Shown here piece after piece: positions 26,690 to 34,911 of a stretch of 64,000 nucleotides of DNA. The stretch is from Oxalicibacterium faecigallinarum. Its GTDB lineage: Bacteria; Pseudomonadota; Gammaproteobacteria; Burkholderiales; Burkholderiaceae_D. How positions within the stretch are numbered: the stretch's first letter is position 1; every line of letters begins with the position of its first letter. A program made the translations under genes and the position numbers. Where the stretch lies: NCBI RefSeq assembly GCF_014635705.1, contig NZ_BMDI01000001.1, forward strand, positions 1,628,008 to 1,692,007, given 5' to 3'. A model generated the notes under the pieces. That model was not told the origin of the DNA and did not search any database. It was given only the letters and a program-made list of their open reading frames with translations.

Positions 26690-28699
26690 ATGCAGAGACT
26701 GATGTCCATGGACAGGCTTGATTCACGCAGACAGGATGGCGGCATCCTGATCATGGCGGCGATCGTCTTATCGAGCGCCATTATTCTGCTTGCCACCATT
26801 GATATTGGCTTTCTGTTTTACCAAAAGCGTGAGTTGCAAAAAGTGGCTGATCTTGCTGCCCTCGCGGGAGCACAACAACTGGTCAAGGCGCATGGCAATG
26901 GCGAAACCACCTGTAACTCCGCATTTGTCATTGCACAAGCCAATGCAACGGCCAATGCCTTTCCTGATACGGTCAACGTATCCTGTGGCCGCTGGGATCC
27001 GCAAGTTACAACGCAAGCACCCTACTATGGCGTTTTCGTCAATGCCACTTTTCCGCCGCAATCACCAGCCAATGCCGTTGAGGTCCGCCTGCATCGTAGC
27101 TTTAACAGCTTTTTTGGCAACTGGTTGACCCAGCGGGTCGATGCACGTGCGATTGCAAAAGCTGAACCAAGATCGCCATTTGCCGTTTTTTCCGTCGGAT
27201 CGCGTCTTCTGCGAATTCATGATGGCGTCGTCCCTTCTTTGCTGGAAGCCATTGGCCTGGATATTTCCAATACCGATGTCAGCTCATACAACGGCATTGC
27301 CAACGCAAGAGTCAGTACCAGCGGATTGCTGAAATCATTGGGATTCAATATCCCGCTCAATGCGGATGTCGGTACGCTGGCCTCCTTGCTTCAGGTCAAC
27401 ACGCCTGGCTGTTCGCAAGGCAACTGCACCTTGGGTGCCGTTCTTTCTGCCTTATCCGGCACTGTACTAAATCAAAATGATCTGATCAGCTTGCTTGGTT
27501 TGAGTAATGAGCAACTCAACCTGAACGTCAAATTGCTAACCGATGCGTCGGGCCGTGGCTTGCTTTCCATGCTCAGTACAAGCAATAGCGCAGCACTGAA
27601 CGCCGAACTCACCGTTGGCGAGCTTGTCAACGCAGCGCTCTTGCTCGCCAACAGTCAGAATGCGATTCCACTTGATCTTGGCATCAATCTCAGTCCGCTT
27701 GCGACGGTCACGACAAGACTTGGCGTGGTAGAAGCACCCAGTATCGGGATAGGTGGAATCAATGCCAAGGCATACACGGGGCAGGTCCGCCTTTATACCG
27801 ATGTCGAAGCCAACGCCGCTCTGGTCAGAGCCAGCATTCCCGCTATCGTTGACCTGGTAAATGGCGAAGGTACAGTCACCGACCTGTGTACACAAAGAGA
27901 TAGCGCCGGTCGCGAGACGGCCACCATTCATGTCAATGCGCCGGTGCTCAGCACTTGCGTCGGTTCCGTGCCTCAGAATGCAATCTTTTCCCGAACCACC
28001 TCATGCCAAAGCGGATTGGGTAATCATGAATTGCTCTCCATCCTGGGGAATACTCTCAAAGTGCAAACTAGTTTCCGGCTGGATGCACTACCGAATGAAA
28101 GCGTTGTCACCCTGGCGAAAGGCGAAACCATCACGACAGGCCGCAACGATTTACAGCTCGGAAAAACCCTAGGCAATCTGTACAGAAACGTGCTTGTCAA
28201 ATTGCTTGAGAGCCTCTTCAATCAAGGGCAAGGATCGGTCAATTCAAACAACCTTGCCAGCAATCTGCTTTTTGTAGGCAACAACGTTCTTGGGACAACC
28301 GTTCAAGCCCTACAAACGACACTCGCCACACTTCAGACATTTTTGAATAGCGTCAATCAAGGCCTGCTTGTCAGTATTGGAAATTTGCTAGGTGGTCTTT
28401 TGAGTAGCGTCGGCAATCTGCTGTCGAATTTGGTCGGGAATGTGGCTTGCCTCTTAAGTGGAAACTACAACCAGTGCATGCTACAGAATGAACTGACAGG
28501 TTCCAGCAACGGTGTAAGCAAGGTTCTGGTAACACTGCTTGGCCTTGTTACCCAGCTACTTGAACCTATCCTCAATACCCTCGGTGCATCGCTGGCGCAG
28601 CAGTTGAATAACCTGCTTGGCATCCGACTGGGTGAAGTGGATGTGACCCTGATCGATCTTCAATGCAGCGGAACGCCAGATGTCCGACTGGTTCATTAA
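26690..28699 (+). CDS. tadG: Large TadG-like pilus-associated protein
   Basis: A 669-residue protein. Residues 15-75 are the TadG/TadE-like N-terminus: GGILIMAAIVLSSAIILLATIDIGFLFY helix, then KRELQKVADLAALAGAQQLV. The rest is extracytoplasmic. It includes a DUF2134-like region at 75-160, a middle rich in Leu/Asn/Ser (VSTSGLLKSLGFNIPLN) and paired cysteines (CSQGNC, CTQRDS). The C-terminal third has repeated amphipathic Leu-Gly-Asn segments (LVSIGNLLGGLLSSVGNLLS, LEPILNTLGASLAQQLNNLL). No MIDAS/VWA motif DxSxS is visible, unlike some TadG proteins. The Leu/Gly/Asn/Val repeats resemble those of the lipoprotein at 13955. It probably caps or tethers the fibre. No strong ribosome site precedes the ATG. 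Confidence 0.78.
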   Translation: MQRLMSMDRLDSRRQDGGILIMAAIVLSSAIILLATIDIGFLFYQKRELQKVADLAALAGAQQLVKAHGNGETTCNSAFVIAQANATANAFPDTVNVSCGRWDPQVTTQAPYYGVFVNATFPPQSPANAVEVRLHRSFNSFFGNWLTQRVDARAIAKAEPRSPFAVFSVGSRLLRIHDGVVPSLLEAIGLDISNTDVSSYNGIANARVSTSGLLKSLGFNIPLNADVGTLASLLQVNTPGCSQGNCTLGAVLSALSGTVLNQNDLISLLGLSNEQLNLNVKLLTDASGRGLLSMLSTSNSAALNAELTVGELVNAALLLANSQNAIPLDLGINLSPLATVTTRLGVVEAPSIGIGGINAKAYTGQVRLYTDVEANAALVRASIPAIVDLVNGEGTVTDLCTQRDSAGRETATIHVNAPVLSTCVGSVPQNAIFSRTTSCQSGLGNHELLSILGNTLKVQTSFRLDALPNESVVTLAKGETITTGRNDLQLGKTLGNLYRNVLVKLLESLFNQGQGSVNSNNLASNLLFVGNNVLGTTVQALQTTLATLQTFLNSVNQGLLVSIGNLLGGLLSSVGNLLSNLVGNVACLLSGNYNQCMLQNELTGSSNGVSKVLVTLLGLVTQLLEPILNTLGASLAQQLNNLLGIRLGEVDVTLIDLQCSGTPDVRLVH

Positions 28700-28714
28700 C
28701 CCACTTTATCTAAA

Positions 28715-29095
28715 ATGCTTATGACCAATCAAATATCCACCAGCCTGCTCCGTTACGTAAGCCTTGAGCATCTGATTGCTCCGCTACTCATCAAAGCCAT
28801 CTATTGGGCCGGCCTGATCGCCATTTTGAGTGCGACATTGGGCGGTTTGCTTTCGGTCGATAACGGCGTGCAAGCCGCCGCACTATTGGGCGTTGCCTTG
28901 CCATTGGCTTTGTTGTTATGGCGCCTTTTTTGCGAAATGTTGATTCTTGCCTTCAACATCTATGCACGATTGACCGAGATACGCGATCTGCTTGCGCAAC
29001 GACAGGCACGCATTGATGCGCATCGCAAGCCTCTTACCGTCGCCTCCCTGAGAAGTCCGCGCCTGAATCCGTCGTTCAAAGTACAGCATGATTAA
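28715..29095 (+). CDS. DUF4282-like two-helix membrane protein
   Basis: A 126-residue protein with two TM helices (about 24-48, [23 protein letters not shown], and 56-75, [18 protein letters not shown]). A short amphipathic region ([24 protein letters not shown]) and a basic tail follow. The helix spacing and the RLxxExLILxFNIxxxLTEIRD pattern fit DUF4282. It is the second-last gene of the locus and its stop overlaps the activator start by 8 bp, so the two are translationally coupled. A membrane input to the activator is conceivable but unsupported. Confidence 0.7.
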   Translation: MLMTNQISTSLLRYVSLEHLIAPLLIKAIYWAGLIAILSATLGGLLSVDNGVQAAALLGVALPLALLLWRLFCEMLILAFNIYARLTEIRDLLAQRQARIDAHRKPLTVASLRSPRLNPSFKVQHD

Positions 29096-30485
29096 GAACA
29101 AACCTATTGCCGAAGATATTGATATCTATGTCTGGGAAGGCAAATCCGATATCTTCGATCGCGTTGCTCGCTGCCTCGTCAGTGCAGAAGTTGATGTCAT
29201 TCGCGCCGATGGCATGGAGTTGAGCGAGCTATCGCCATCATCCGCATCGATTGCCATCATTTCTGTCACGGTCATGGACAGCTTTGGTTTCAACACGCAG
29301 GAATGGCAGAAAACACATGGCATGCCGGTCATCTGGGTTGCAGAAGCGCCACGTGCCTATGATTCACGCATTTACCCGCCTGAGTACTCCCACATTCTGA
29401 TGCTGGATTTCACCTGCGCCGAGCTGCGTCGGCAGGTATTCGCCCTTGCAGGTGAACTGCGTCGTCATGGCGGTATCGAGCAGGAGCGCGATCCTCTGAT
29501 CGCAGAATCCGACGTCATGCGTACCTTGCTCAAGGAAACCAAAGCCTTCGCAGATTGTGATTCGAATGTGCTGATTGCAGGTGAAACCGGCGTTGGTAAA
29601 GAACGCATTGCGCGCTTGCTGCACGAACATCACAGCCGGTATGGCAAAGGCCCTTTTGTCGCGGTTAACTGCGGCGCGATTCCGGATGGTTTGTTCGAAT
29701 CGCATTTCTTCGGGCATGCAAAAGGAGCATTTACCGGTGCAATGCTCGCGCACAAAGGCTATTTTGAACAGGCAGACGGCGGCACCTTGTTCCTTGATGA
29801 GATTGGCGACCTGCCCTTGTATCAACAAGTCAAGCTGCTGCGCGTGCTGGAGCAAAGCAAGGTCACCCGTCTCGGCTCTGCAACCGAAGTCTGCGTCAAT
29901 TTTCGTCTGGTTGCTGCGACCAATCGCAACCTGCGTGAGTTGGTAAGGCAGGAAATGTTTCGCTCTGATCTTTATTACCGGATGGCGGTCATCGAACTGC
30001 GCGTCCCCAGTCTGGAAGAGCGCGGTGAAGTGGACAAGATTGCGATTTTCAAAGGCATCATCAGCCAGGTATTCAGCCATGAATTGCGCGATCAAAATGC
30101 GATTCCGGAAGTACCGGATTGGCTATTGCGACTGGTAGCAACTACGCATTTTCTTGGCAATGTACGTGAGCTGCGTAATATCGCGGAACGCGTCACGATC
30201 ATCTATCGTCAACTGGGAGATTGGGATCGCGGTGCCATCGACCGCGTCTTTGCCGCGTTACGCGAATTTCAGGATGACACTGCCGATATCGAGATTGGCA
30301 GCGCCCGACGCAAATGGGATATGGCTGATCGCAATCGCATCATTGAAGCGCTGGATGCGCACAACTGGCGTCGGCAAGACACAGCCAATTATCTGAAGAT
30401 GAGCCGTAAAGTCCTGTGGGAGAAGATGCGCAAGTTTCAGATCATCGATGGCGAAACAGCCAGCAAGGAAGATATGGATGCTTGA
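29088..30485 (+). CDS. Sigma-54-dependent activator closing the Tad locus
   Basis: A 465-residue bacterial enhancer-binding protein. The N-terminal domain (1-130) has a receiver-like pattern ([19 protein letters not shown]) but lacks the acidic pocket and phospho-acceptor Asp, like VpsR-type regulators. The AAA+ domain carries GETGVGKE (165-172), GAFTGA (213-218, needed to touch sigma-54) and [10 protein letters not shown] (231-240). The C-terminal Fis-like helix-turn-helix is [20 protein letters not shown]. It is coupled to the DUF4282 gene by overlap. A sigma-54 promoter and palindromic site at the head of the locus are probable targets. Its ligand or partner is unknown. Confidence 0.92.
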   Translation: MIKNKPIAEDIDIYVWEGKSDIFDRVARCLVSAEVDVIRADGMELSELSPSSASIAIISVTVMDSFGFNTQEWQKTHGMPVIWVAEAPRAYDSRIYPPEYSHILMLDFTCAELRRQVFALAGELRRHGGIEQERDPLIAESDVMRTLLKETKAFADCDSNVLIAGETGVGKERIARLLHEHHSRYGKGPFVAVNCGAIPDGLFESHFFGHAKGAFTGAMLAHKGYFEQADGGTLFLDEIGDLPLYQQVKLLRVLEQSKVTRLGSATEVCVNFRLVAATNRNLRELVRQEMFRSDLYYRMAVIELRVPSLEERGEVDKIAIFKGIISQVFSHELRDQNAIPEVPDWLLRLVATTHFLGNVRELRNIAERVTIIYRQLGDWDRGAIDRVFAALREFQDDTADIEIGSARRKWDMADRNRIIEALDAHNWRRQDTANYLKMSRKVLWEKMRKFQIIDGETASKEDMDA

Positions 30486-30544
30486 TTCATAATGCATGTC
30501 ATCGACACCAATATGCACCAAACCGCATACAAGGACGGAACATA

Positions 30545-30584
30545 AAAACAAAACCCCGCATTTTTCAATGCGGGGTTTTGTTTT
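30545..30584. terminator. Bidirectional terminator between the Tad locus and rplS
   Basis: A 16-bp perfect stem AAAACAAAACCCCGCA / TGCGGGGTTTTGTTTT with an eight-base loop. It can stop the plus-strand Tad transcript and the minus-strand rpsP-rplS operon. Confidence 0.93.
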
Positions 30585-30623
30585 GAAACACCGGCCAAAC
30601 CATCAACCGGCTTTACCAACCGA

Positions 30624-31004
30624 TTACTCTGCCTTGGCAGCAGCGCGGCGGCTTGGCAGCTTTTCCTTGATACGTGCCGATTTACCCGAACGATCGCGCA
30701 GGTAGTACAACTTGGCACGACGAACGTCACCGCGACGTTTGACTTCGATCGAAGCGATCAGCGGCGAGTACAGCTGGAACGTACGCTCCACGCCTTCACC
30801 CGACGAGATTTTGCGAACGATGAAGTTCGAGTTCAGACCACGATTGCGACGCGAAATCACGACACCTTCGTAAGCCTGAGCACGCTTACGCGTACCTTCA
30901 ACAACGTTGACGTTAACGATCACTGTATCGCCAGGAGCGAAGTCAGGGATGTTTTTTGCAAGGCGAGCAATTTCTTCTTGCTCTAATTGTTGGATCAGAT
31001 CCAT
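30624..31004 (-). CDS. rplS: 50S ribosomal protein L19
   Basis: A 126-residue L19 at the 30S-50S interface. It begins [12 protein letters not shown] with TAAGGAGTAATCC before the ATG and shows [16 protein letters not shown] near residue 22. The signature [26 protein letters not shown], then [13 protein letters not shown] and [17 protein letters not shown], follow. Last gene of the rpsP-rimM-trmD-rplS operon; the order is the classic one. Confidence 0.98.
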   Translation of the reverse strand: MDLIQQLEQEEIARLAKNIPDFAPGDTVIVNVNVVEGTRKRAQAYEGVVISRRNRGLNSNFIVRKISSGEGVERTFQLYSPLIASIEVKRRGDVRRAKLYYLRDRSGKSARIKEKLPSRRAAAKAE

Positions 31005-31108
31005 GGATTACTCCTTAAACCATCTTGCCGGCGCCTGTGCTGTCCTGCCCGGTAGAGGATGGGGTTTCACATTGCAGAATCGGACTGCATTCTGCTCGAT
31101 ACTACGAA

Positions 31109-31855
31109 CTACAAACTACTTAAAAACTTTTCGTCCGCCCGCGTCAGCAATCCTTCCTCGCGAGCCTTGCGGATCATGTCCGGCCGTTTCTTTGCGGTTG
31201 CTTCCAAGGCCCGTTCACGCCGCCATTTCTCGATCTCGAGGTGATGACCACCCAACAGGACTGCCGGCACCGCCATCCCTTCATGCACTTCAGGGCGCGT
31301 ATAGTGTGGGCAATCGAGCAAACCGTTGACAAAGCTGTCTTCGACTGCCGAGGCATCATCATGCAAGACGCCGGGCAACTGACGGATCACTGCATCCATT
31401 AACGCCATTGCCGGAAGCTCGCCGCCTGACAAAACAAAATCGCCCAGACTGATTTCTTCATCGACACATGTGTCGAGAAACCGCTGATCAACTGCTTCGT
31501 ACCGGCCACAGAGCAATACCAGCCCCGGTTCCATCTTCAGTTGCATCACCCGCTTATGGGTAAGCGGCTGACCTTGCGGTGAAAGATAAACAACCCTGGG
31601 TATCGGCAACTCTGCTGCAACCTGACGCGCTTTTGCGGCCTTTACCGCAGCTTCCAGCGGCTTGACCATCATCACCATGCCGGGGCCACCGCCGTATGGA
31701 CGGTCATCAACGGTACGGTGTCTGTCGCTGGTGAAATCACGCGGATTCCACAACGCCAGCTCACATTTCTTTTGTTCGAATGCACGCCGGGTGATGCCCG
31801 ACTGCGTAATCGCGGTGAACATTTCCGGGAACAGCGTGACGACATCAAATTGCAT
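31109..31855 (-). CDS. trmD: tRNA (guanine-N1-)-methyltransferase
   Basis: Methylates G37 of tRNAs reading codons beginning with C or G, using S-adenosylmethionine, and so prevents frameshifting. The 248-residue protein begins [13 protein letters not shown] and has the trefoil-knot SAM-binding segments [13 protein letters not shown] and [32 protein letters not shown] and [18 protein letters not shown] are also present. Length is normal. It lies 23 bp after rimM and 104 bp before rplS. Confidence 0.98.
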   Translation of the reverse strand: MQFDVVTLFPEMFTAITQSGITRRAFEQKKCELALWNPRDFTSDRHRTVDDRPYGGGPGMVMMVKPLEAAVKAAKARQVAAELPIPRVVYLSPQGQPLTHKRVMQLKMEPGLVLLCGRYEAVDQRFLDTCVDEEISLGDFVLSGGELPAMALMDAVIRQLPGVLHDDASAVEDSFVNGLLDCPHYTRPEVHEGMAVPAVLLGGHHLEIEKWRRERALEATAKKRPDMIRKAREEGLLTRADEKFLSSL

Positions 31856-31878
31856 CTCGCCTCCTCACGTGAGCACGA

Positions 31879-32430
31879 TCAGTAATCGCGCCCCCAGTCC
31901 ACCGTGATCTTCCTTGCTGCACGATCCACTGTGATGACGAACTGATCAACAAAGGGGATCAGTAATTCACCCGCAGATTTCTTGTCATCAGCCACAACGG
32001 CCACGCGCAAAATAGGATGCGCACCGTTGTCCATCAAATCACTGACTTCACCAAGCAGCTCGCCTTGCAGATTTTCGACAGCAAGACCGATCAGATCAAC
32101 CCAATAGAACTCACCATCCGACAACGCCGGAAAATGACTTCTTGCAATTTGAACGGTTGCGCCTTTCAGCGCGTCTGCCGCATCACGATCAGCCACGCCC
32201 ATCAATTGCGCGACGACATCACCGCCATGCGACTTGGACTGCATCATGGCAACATCATGCATGTCCGGCTTGTCGATCCACCAGGTCTTGGCGTGCAACA
32301 AGGCGTCTGCCTCGGCTGAATACGGCCTGATGCGCACCCAGCCTTTTAAACCATATGCGCCGGCAATATACCCCACCAGCACCAGATCATCAGGACGCTG
32401 TGTTCCCGATTGCAGCACCTGCACAGACAA
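31879..32430 (-). CDS. rimM: 16S rRNA processing protein RimM
   Basis: Assembly factor for the head of the 30S subunit; binds S19. The 183-residue protein has LVGYIAGAYGLKGWVRIRPYS near residue 18, the DADALKG-like segment (VADRDAADALKGATV) and the PRC-barrel part FYWVDLIGLAVENLQGELLGEVSDLMDNGAHP. IPFVDQFVITVD and the terminal KITVDWGRDY complete it. Initiation is at a TTG (32430), 2 bp after the rpsP stop; a GTG two codons later is an alternative. Second gene of the operon. Confidence 0.96.
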   Translation of the reverse strand: MSVQVLQSGTQRPDDLVLVGYIAGAYGLKGWVRIRPYSAEADALLHAKTWWIDKPDMHDVAMMQSKSHGGDVVAQLMGVADRDAADALKGATVQIARSHFPALSDGEFYWVDLIGLAVENLQGELLGEVSDLMDNGAHPILRVAVVADDKKSAGELLIPFVDQFVITVDRAARKITVDWGRDY

Positions 32431-32432
32431 GT

Positions 32433-32687
32433 TTAGGCAGCAGCTTTTTTGCCAGCAACGCCGACCAGACGAGCAACGGTTGGCGACAGTTGCGCGCCAT
32501 TGCCTTGCCAGTAAGCCAGACGATCCTGAGCGATACGTACGGACTCTTCAGCGCCGGAAGCCACTGGATTGTAGAAACCGATGCGTTCGATGAAACGACC
32601 ATCACGACGATTGCGGGAATCGGCTGCAACGATGCTGAAAAATGGGCGCTTCTTAGCACCACCACGAGATAAACGAATGACGACCAT
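32433..32687 (-). CDS. rpsP: 30S ribosomal protein S16
   Basis: An 84-residue S16: [38 protein letters not shown], then [20 protein letters not shown]. The start at 32687 fits every known S16; the longer open frame to 32906 is non-coding leader. First gene of the rpsP-rimM-trmD-rplS operon, with a sigma-70-like promoter just upstream. Confidence 0.97.
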   Translation of the reverse strand: MVVIRLSRGGAKKRPFFSIVAADSRNRRDGRFIERIGFYNPVASGAEESVRIAQDRLAYWQGNGAQLSPTVARLVGVAGKKAAA

Positions 32688-32727
32688 AATATTTCCAATA
32701 AGTGTCAGAACACGGAAAAAGCCGTAA

Positions 32728-32757
32728 ATTATAGCCCAGACCACAAATTCCCCGCAA
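32728..32757 (-). promoter_or_regulatory. Predicted sigma-70 promoter of the rpsP operon
   Basis: On the minus strand, TTGCGG (32757-32752) and a perfect TATAAT (32733-32728) are 18 bp apart, and the -10 ends about 40 bp before the rpsP start codon. Confidence 0.55.
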
Positions 32758-32949
32758 GCCCGATTCTCGGCTTTACAACGCACAGGCCTTTCCCGCTCCA
32801 CCCAGACATTTTCCCGGCGCCAGCGAACATGGCATTCGCACGGCTCCATTCCGCATTTTTTTGGTGCAAAAAGACCATCAAAAACGAGCCAAAGCGGGGA
32901 AATCACCCACTTACCCCCGCCCGTCGCCAGCCGCCGCCATTTTTTTGCA

Positions 32950-32967
32950 TGGCATGCAAAGTGCTTT
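32950..32967 (+). promoter_or_regulatory. Candidate sigma-54 promoter of amtB
   Basis: TGGCATGCAAAGTGCTTT has GG (32951-32952) and GC (32963-32964) ten bases apart as in -24/-12 promoters. The -12 half reads GTGC rather than TTGC, so it is weaker than the one at 13887. NtrC-dependent nitrogen control of amtB would fit. Confidence 0.5.
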
Positions 32968-33023
32968 TGAGAAAGTAAAAAGGCGTCATCGGAACGCCTT
33001 CTCTATTCCAGCAGGGAGTTTGC

Positions 33024-34496
33024 ATGACAACGCGTTTTTCCTCCGGCTCGCTATCCAGCGCAGCGTCCAGTTTTCTCACCGCACTTGTTCTGTCACTCGG
33101 TCTTTTCGCCCTGCCGGCAACGGCGCAGGATGCGGAAACCAGCACACCGGCCGTTACCGCGCCAGCCATCGAACCGGCTGCGCCGATGATCGCAGAGCCG
33201 ATGATCGTTGAGGCCGAGCCTGCTGCTGCCGAAACGCCGAAAGAGGCAGAACCCCTGACCCGGCCGACTTTGGTAGATGCATCGACAATCAGCGCCGGCG
33301 ATACCGCCTGGGTCATGACATCGACCGCCCTGGTGCTGTTCATGACGCTACCCGGTCTGGCCTTGTTCTATGCCGGCATGGTACGCAAAAAAAACGTACT
33401 CGCGACGATGGCACACAGCTTTGTTGTCGCCGCACTGATTACCGTTATCTGGGTCGTCATCGGGTACAGCCTCGCCTTCACGCCGGGCTCGCCGTATGTC
33501 GGCAGCCTTGATCGCATCCTGCTCAACGGTCTGGAATTCCTGAACGAAGGAGGCAAACTAACGGTCAGTGAAGTGGCACCAACGATTCCGGAAAGCGTCT
33601 TTGTCATGTTCCAGATGACGTTTGCCATCATTACCGCAGCGCTGATCACCGGCGCTTTTGCCGAGCGCATGAAATTCTCCGCCCTGCTCATCTTCATGAG
33701 CCTGTGGTCGATTTTTGTCTATGCCCCTGTCGCGCACTGGGTCTGGGAGCCGGGCGGCTGGCTCGCTGGCCGTGGCGTGCTGGACTTTGCTGGCGGTACC
33801 GTGGTGCATATCAATGCTGGCGTTTCCGGTCTGGTCGCAGCCATCATCGTCGGTCCGCGCCTTGGCTTTGGGCGTGAACCAATGCCCCCTCATAATCTGG
33901 TACTGACCGTCATCGGTGCCTGCATGCTGTGGGTTGGCTGGTTTGGATTCAACGCCGGCTCTGCCGTGGCTGCAGACGGGCGCGCCGGCATGGCAATGCT
34001 GGTGACGCAAGTTGCCACTGCCGTCGGCGCGCTGGCCTGGATGATTGCAGAATGGGCACGTCGCGGCAAGCCGTCAGTACTTGGCATGGTTTCCGGCGCC
34101 GTCTCCGGCTTGGTCGCCATCACGCCAGCTTCCGGTTTCGTCGATGTCACGGGCGCACTGGTCATCGGTGCCGTCGCTGGTGTTGCCTGCTACTGGGGGG
34201 CTACCTCGCTCAAATCCAAACTCGGCTACGACGACTCACTCGACGTCTTTGGCGTGCATGCGATCGGCGGCATCGTAGGCGCGCTGTTGACCGGCATCTT
34301 TGCTGTACCGGCAATCGGTGGCGCAACCAGCTCTTTCGGCAATCAGGCCTTCGGCGTGATCGTCACGGTCGTCTTCTCTGCCGCCATGACGGCCCTCATT
34401 CTGGGTATCGTCAATGCGCTGGTCGGACTGCGCGTCACGCCCGAAGGCGAACGCGAAGGTATGGATATCGAACAACATGGCGAGCACGTACTATGA
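33024..34496 (+). CDS. amtB: Ammonium transporter with an extended N-terminus
   Basis: A 490-residue Amt/Mep/Rh channel for NH4+/NH3. A signal peptide (residues 1-35, ending TAQD) is followed by an unusual 50-residue stretch rich in Ala, Pro and Glu (about 36-85) that would lie in the periplasm. The eleven-helix core starts at TAWVMTSTALVLFMTLPGLALFYAGMV. Family marks: GALFYAGMVRKKN-type motif, HWVWEPGGWL, DFAGGTVVHINAGVSGL, and the pore His segment FGVHAIGGIVGALLTGIFA. GlnK normally blocks this channel, yet no glnK is adjacent; a 134-residue unknown gene overlaps the stop by 4 bp instead. Confidence 0.95.
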   Translation: MTTRFSSGSLSSAASSFLTALVLSLGLFALPATAQDAETSTPAVTAPAIEPAAPMIAEPMIVEAEPAAAETPKEAEPLTRPTLVDASTISAGDTAWVMTSTALVLFMTLPGLALFYAGMVRKKNVLATMAHSFVVAALITVIWVVIGYSLAFTPGSPYVGSLDRILLNGLEFLNEGGKLTVSEVAPTIPESVFVMFQMTFAIITAALITGAFAERMKFSALLIFMSLWSIFVYAPVAHWVWEPGGWLAGRGVLDFAGGTVVHINAGVSGLVAAIIVGPRLGFGREPMPPHNLVLTVIGACMLWVGWFGFNAGSAVAADGRAGMAMLVTQVATAVGALAWMIAEWARRGKPSVLGMVSGAVSGLVAITPASGFVDVTGALVIGAVAGVACYWGATSLKSKLGYDDSLDVFGVHAIGGIVGALLTGIFAVPAIGGATSSFGNQAFGVIVTVVFSAAMTALILGIVNALVGLRVTPEGEREGMDIEQHGEHVL

Positions 34497-34897
34497 TGGA
34501 CGACCACCAAAACAGGGCCGCACTCGAAAATCAGGCTTTCGCCCTGATGGGCCGACTCCATGTCACGCTACGCCGCCAGACCGGACGCGTGACCGATATC
34601 GAGTACATGCGTATCGATCCGGCCTACTGTCGCTATCTGCTCAAGATGGCAGCCATTTCACCCAATGAAGATTTACAGGACATCAGTGCCAAGCTGCAGG
34701 AGATCTTCTTTGGCGAAGATGGCTTGTTCGTTCGCTCTGAACCACGCCAGCCGTTGCTGACTCGACTGACCGAACACCACGAACCACCTCCTGCTGCGCC
34801 GCCAGCGCAACCAGCGCCCGCTGCGCCAGCAGCCTCATCGCCGCCGGCCGGCCCGGACGATCCGGTAGATCGCGGCTATATTGGCCGTTTGCGTTAA
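34493..34897 (+). CDS. Uncharacterised 134-residue protein coupled to amtB
   Basis: I do not recognise this family. The start ATGATG overlaps the amtB stop (ATGA). Residues 1-85 look folded and mostly helical (AFALMGRLHVTLRRQTGRVTDIEYMRIDPAYCRYLLKMA, DLQDISAKLQEIFF). Residues 98-125 are a Pro/Ala-rich linker, and the last nine (DRGYIGRLR) may be a short conserved tail. No membrane segment or signal is present. The long open frame running back into amtB is a shadow. Being coupled to amtB hints at a nitrogen-related role, but nothing in the sequence shows it; it is not a PII protein. Confidence 0.7.
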   Translation: MMDDHQNRAALENQAFALMGRLHVTLRRQTGRVTDIEYMRIDPAYCRYLLKMAAISPNEDLQDISAKLQEIFFGEDGLFVRSEPRQPLLTRLTEHHEPPPAAPPAQPAPAAPAASSPPAGPDDPVDRGYIGRLR

Positions 34898-34911
34898 ATC
34901 ATCTACACGCT

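Larger units (their letters stand above)
32688..33023. other. Divergent control region between rpsP and amtB
   Basis: 336 bp with no supported gene. It holds the rpsP promoter on the left and, on the right, a sigma-54-like element at 32950-32964 and a small hairpin AAGGCGT-n7-ACGCCTT (32980-33000) in the amtB leader. No glnK gene is present here. Confidence 0.6.
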
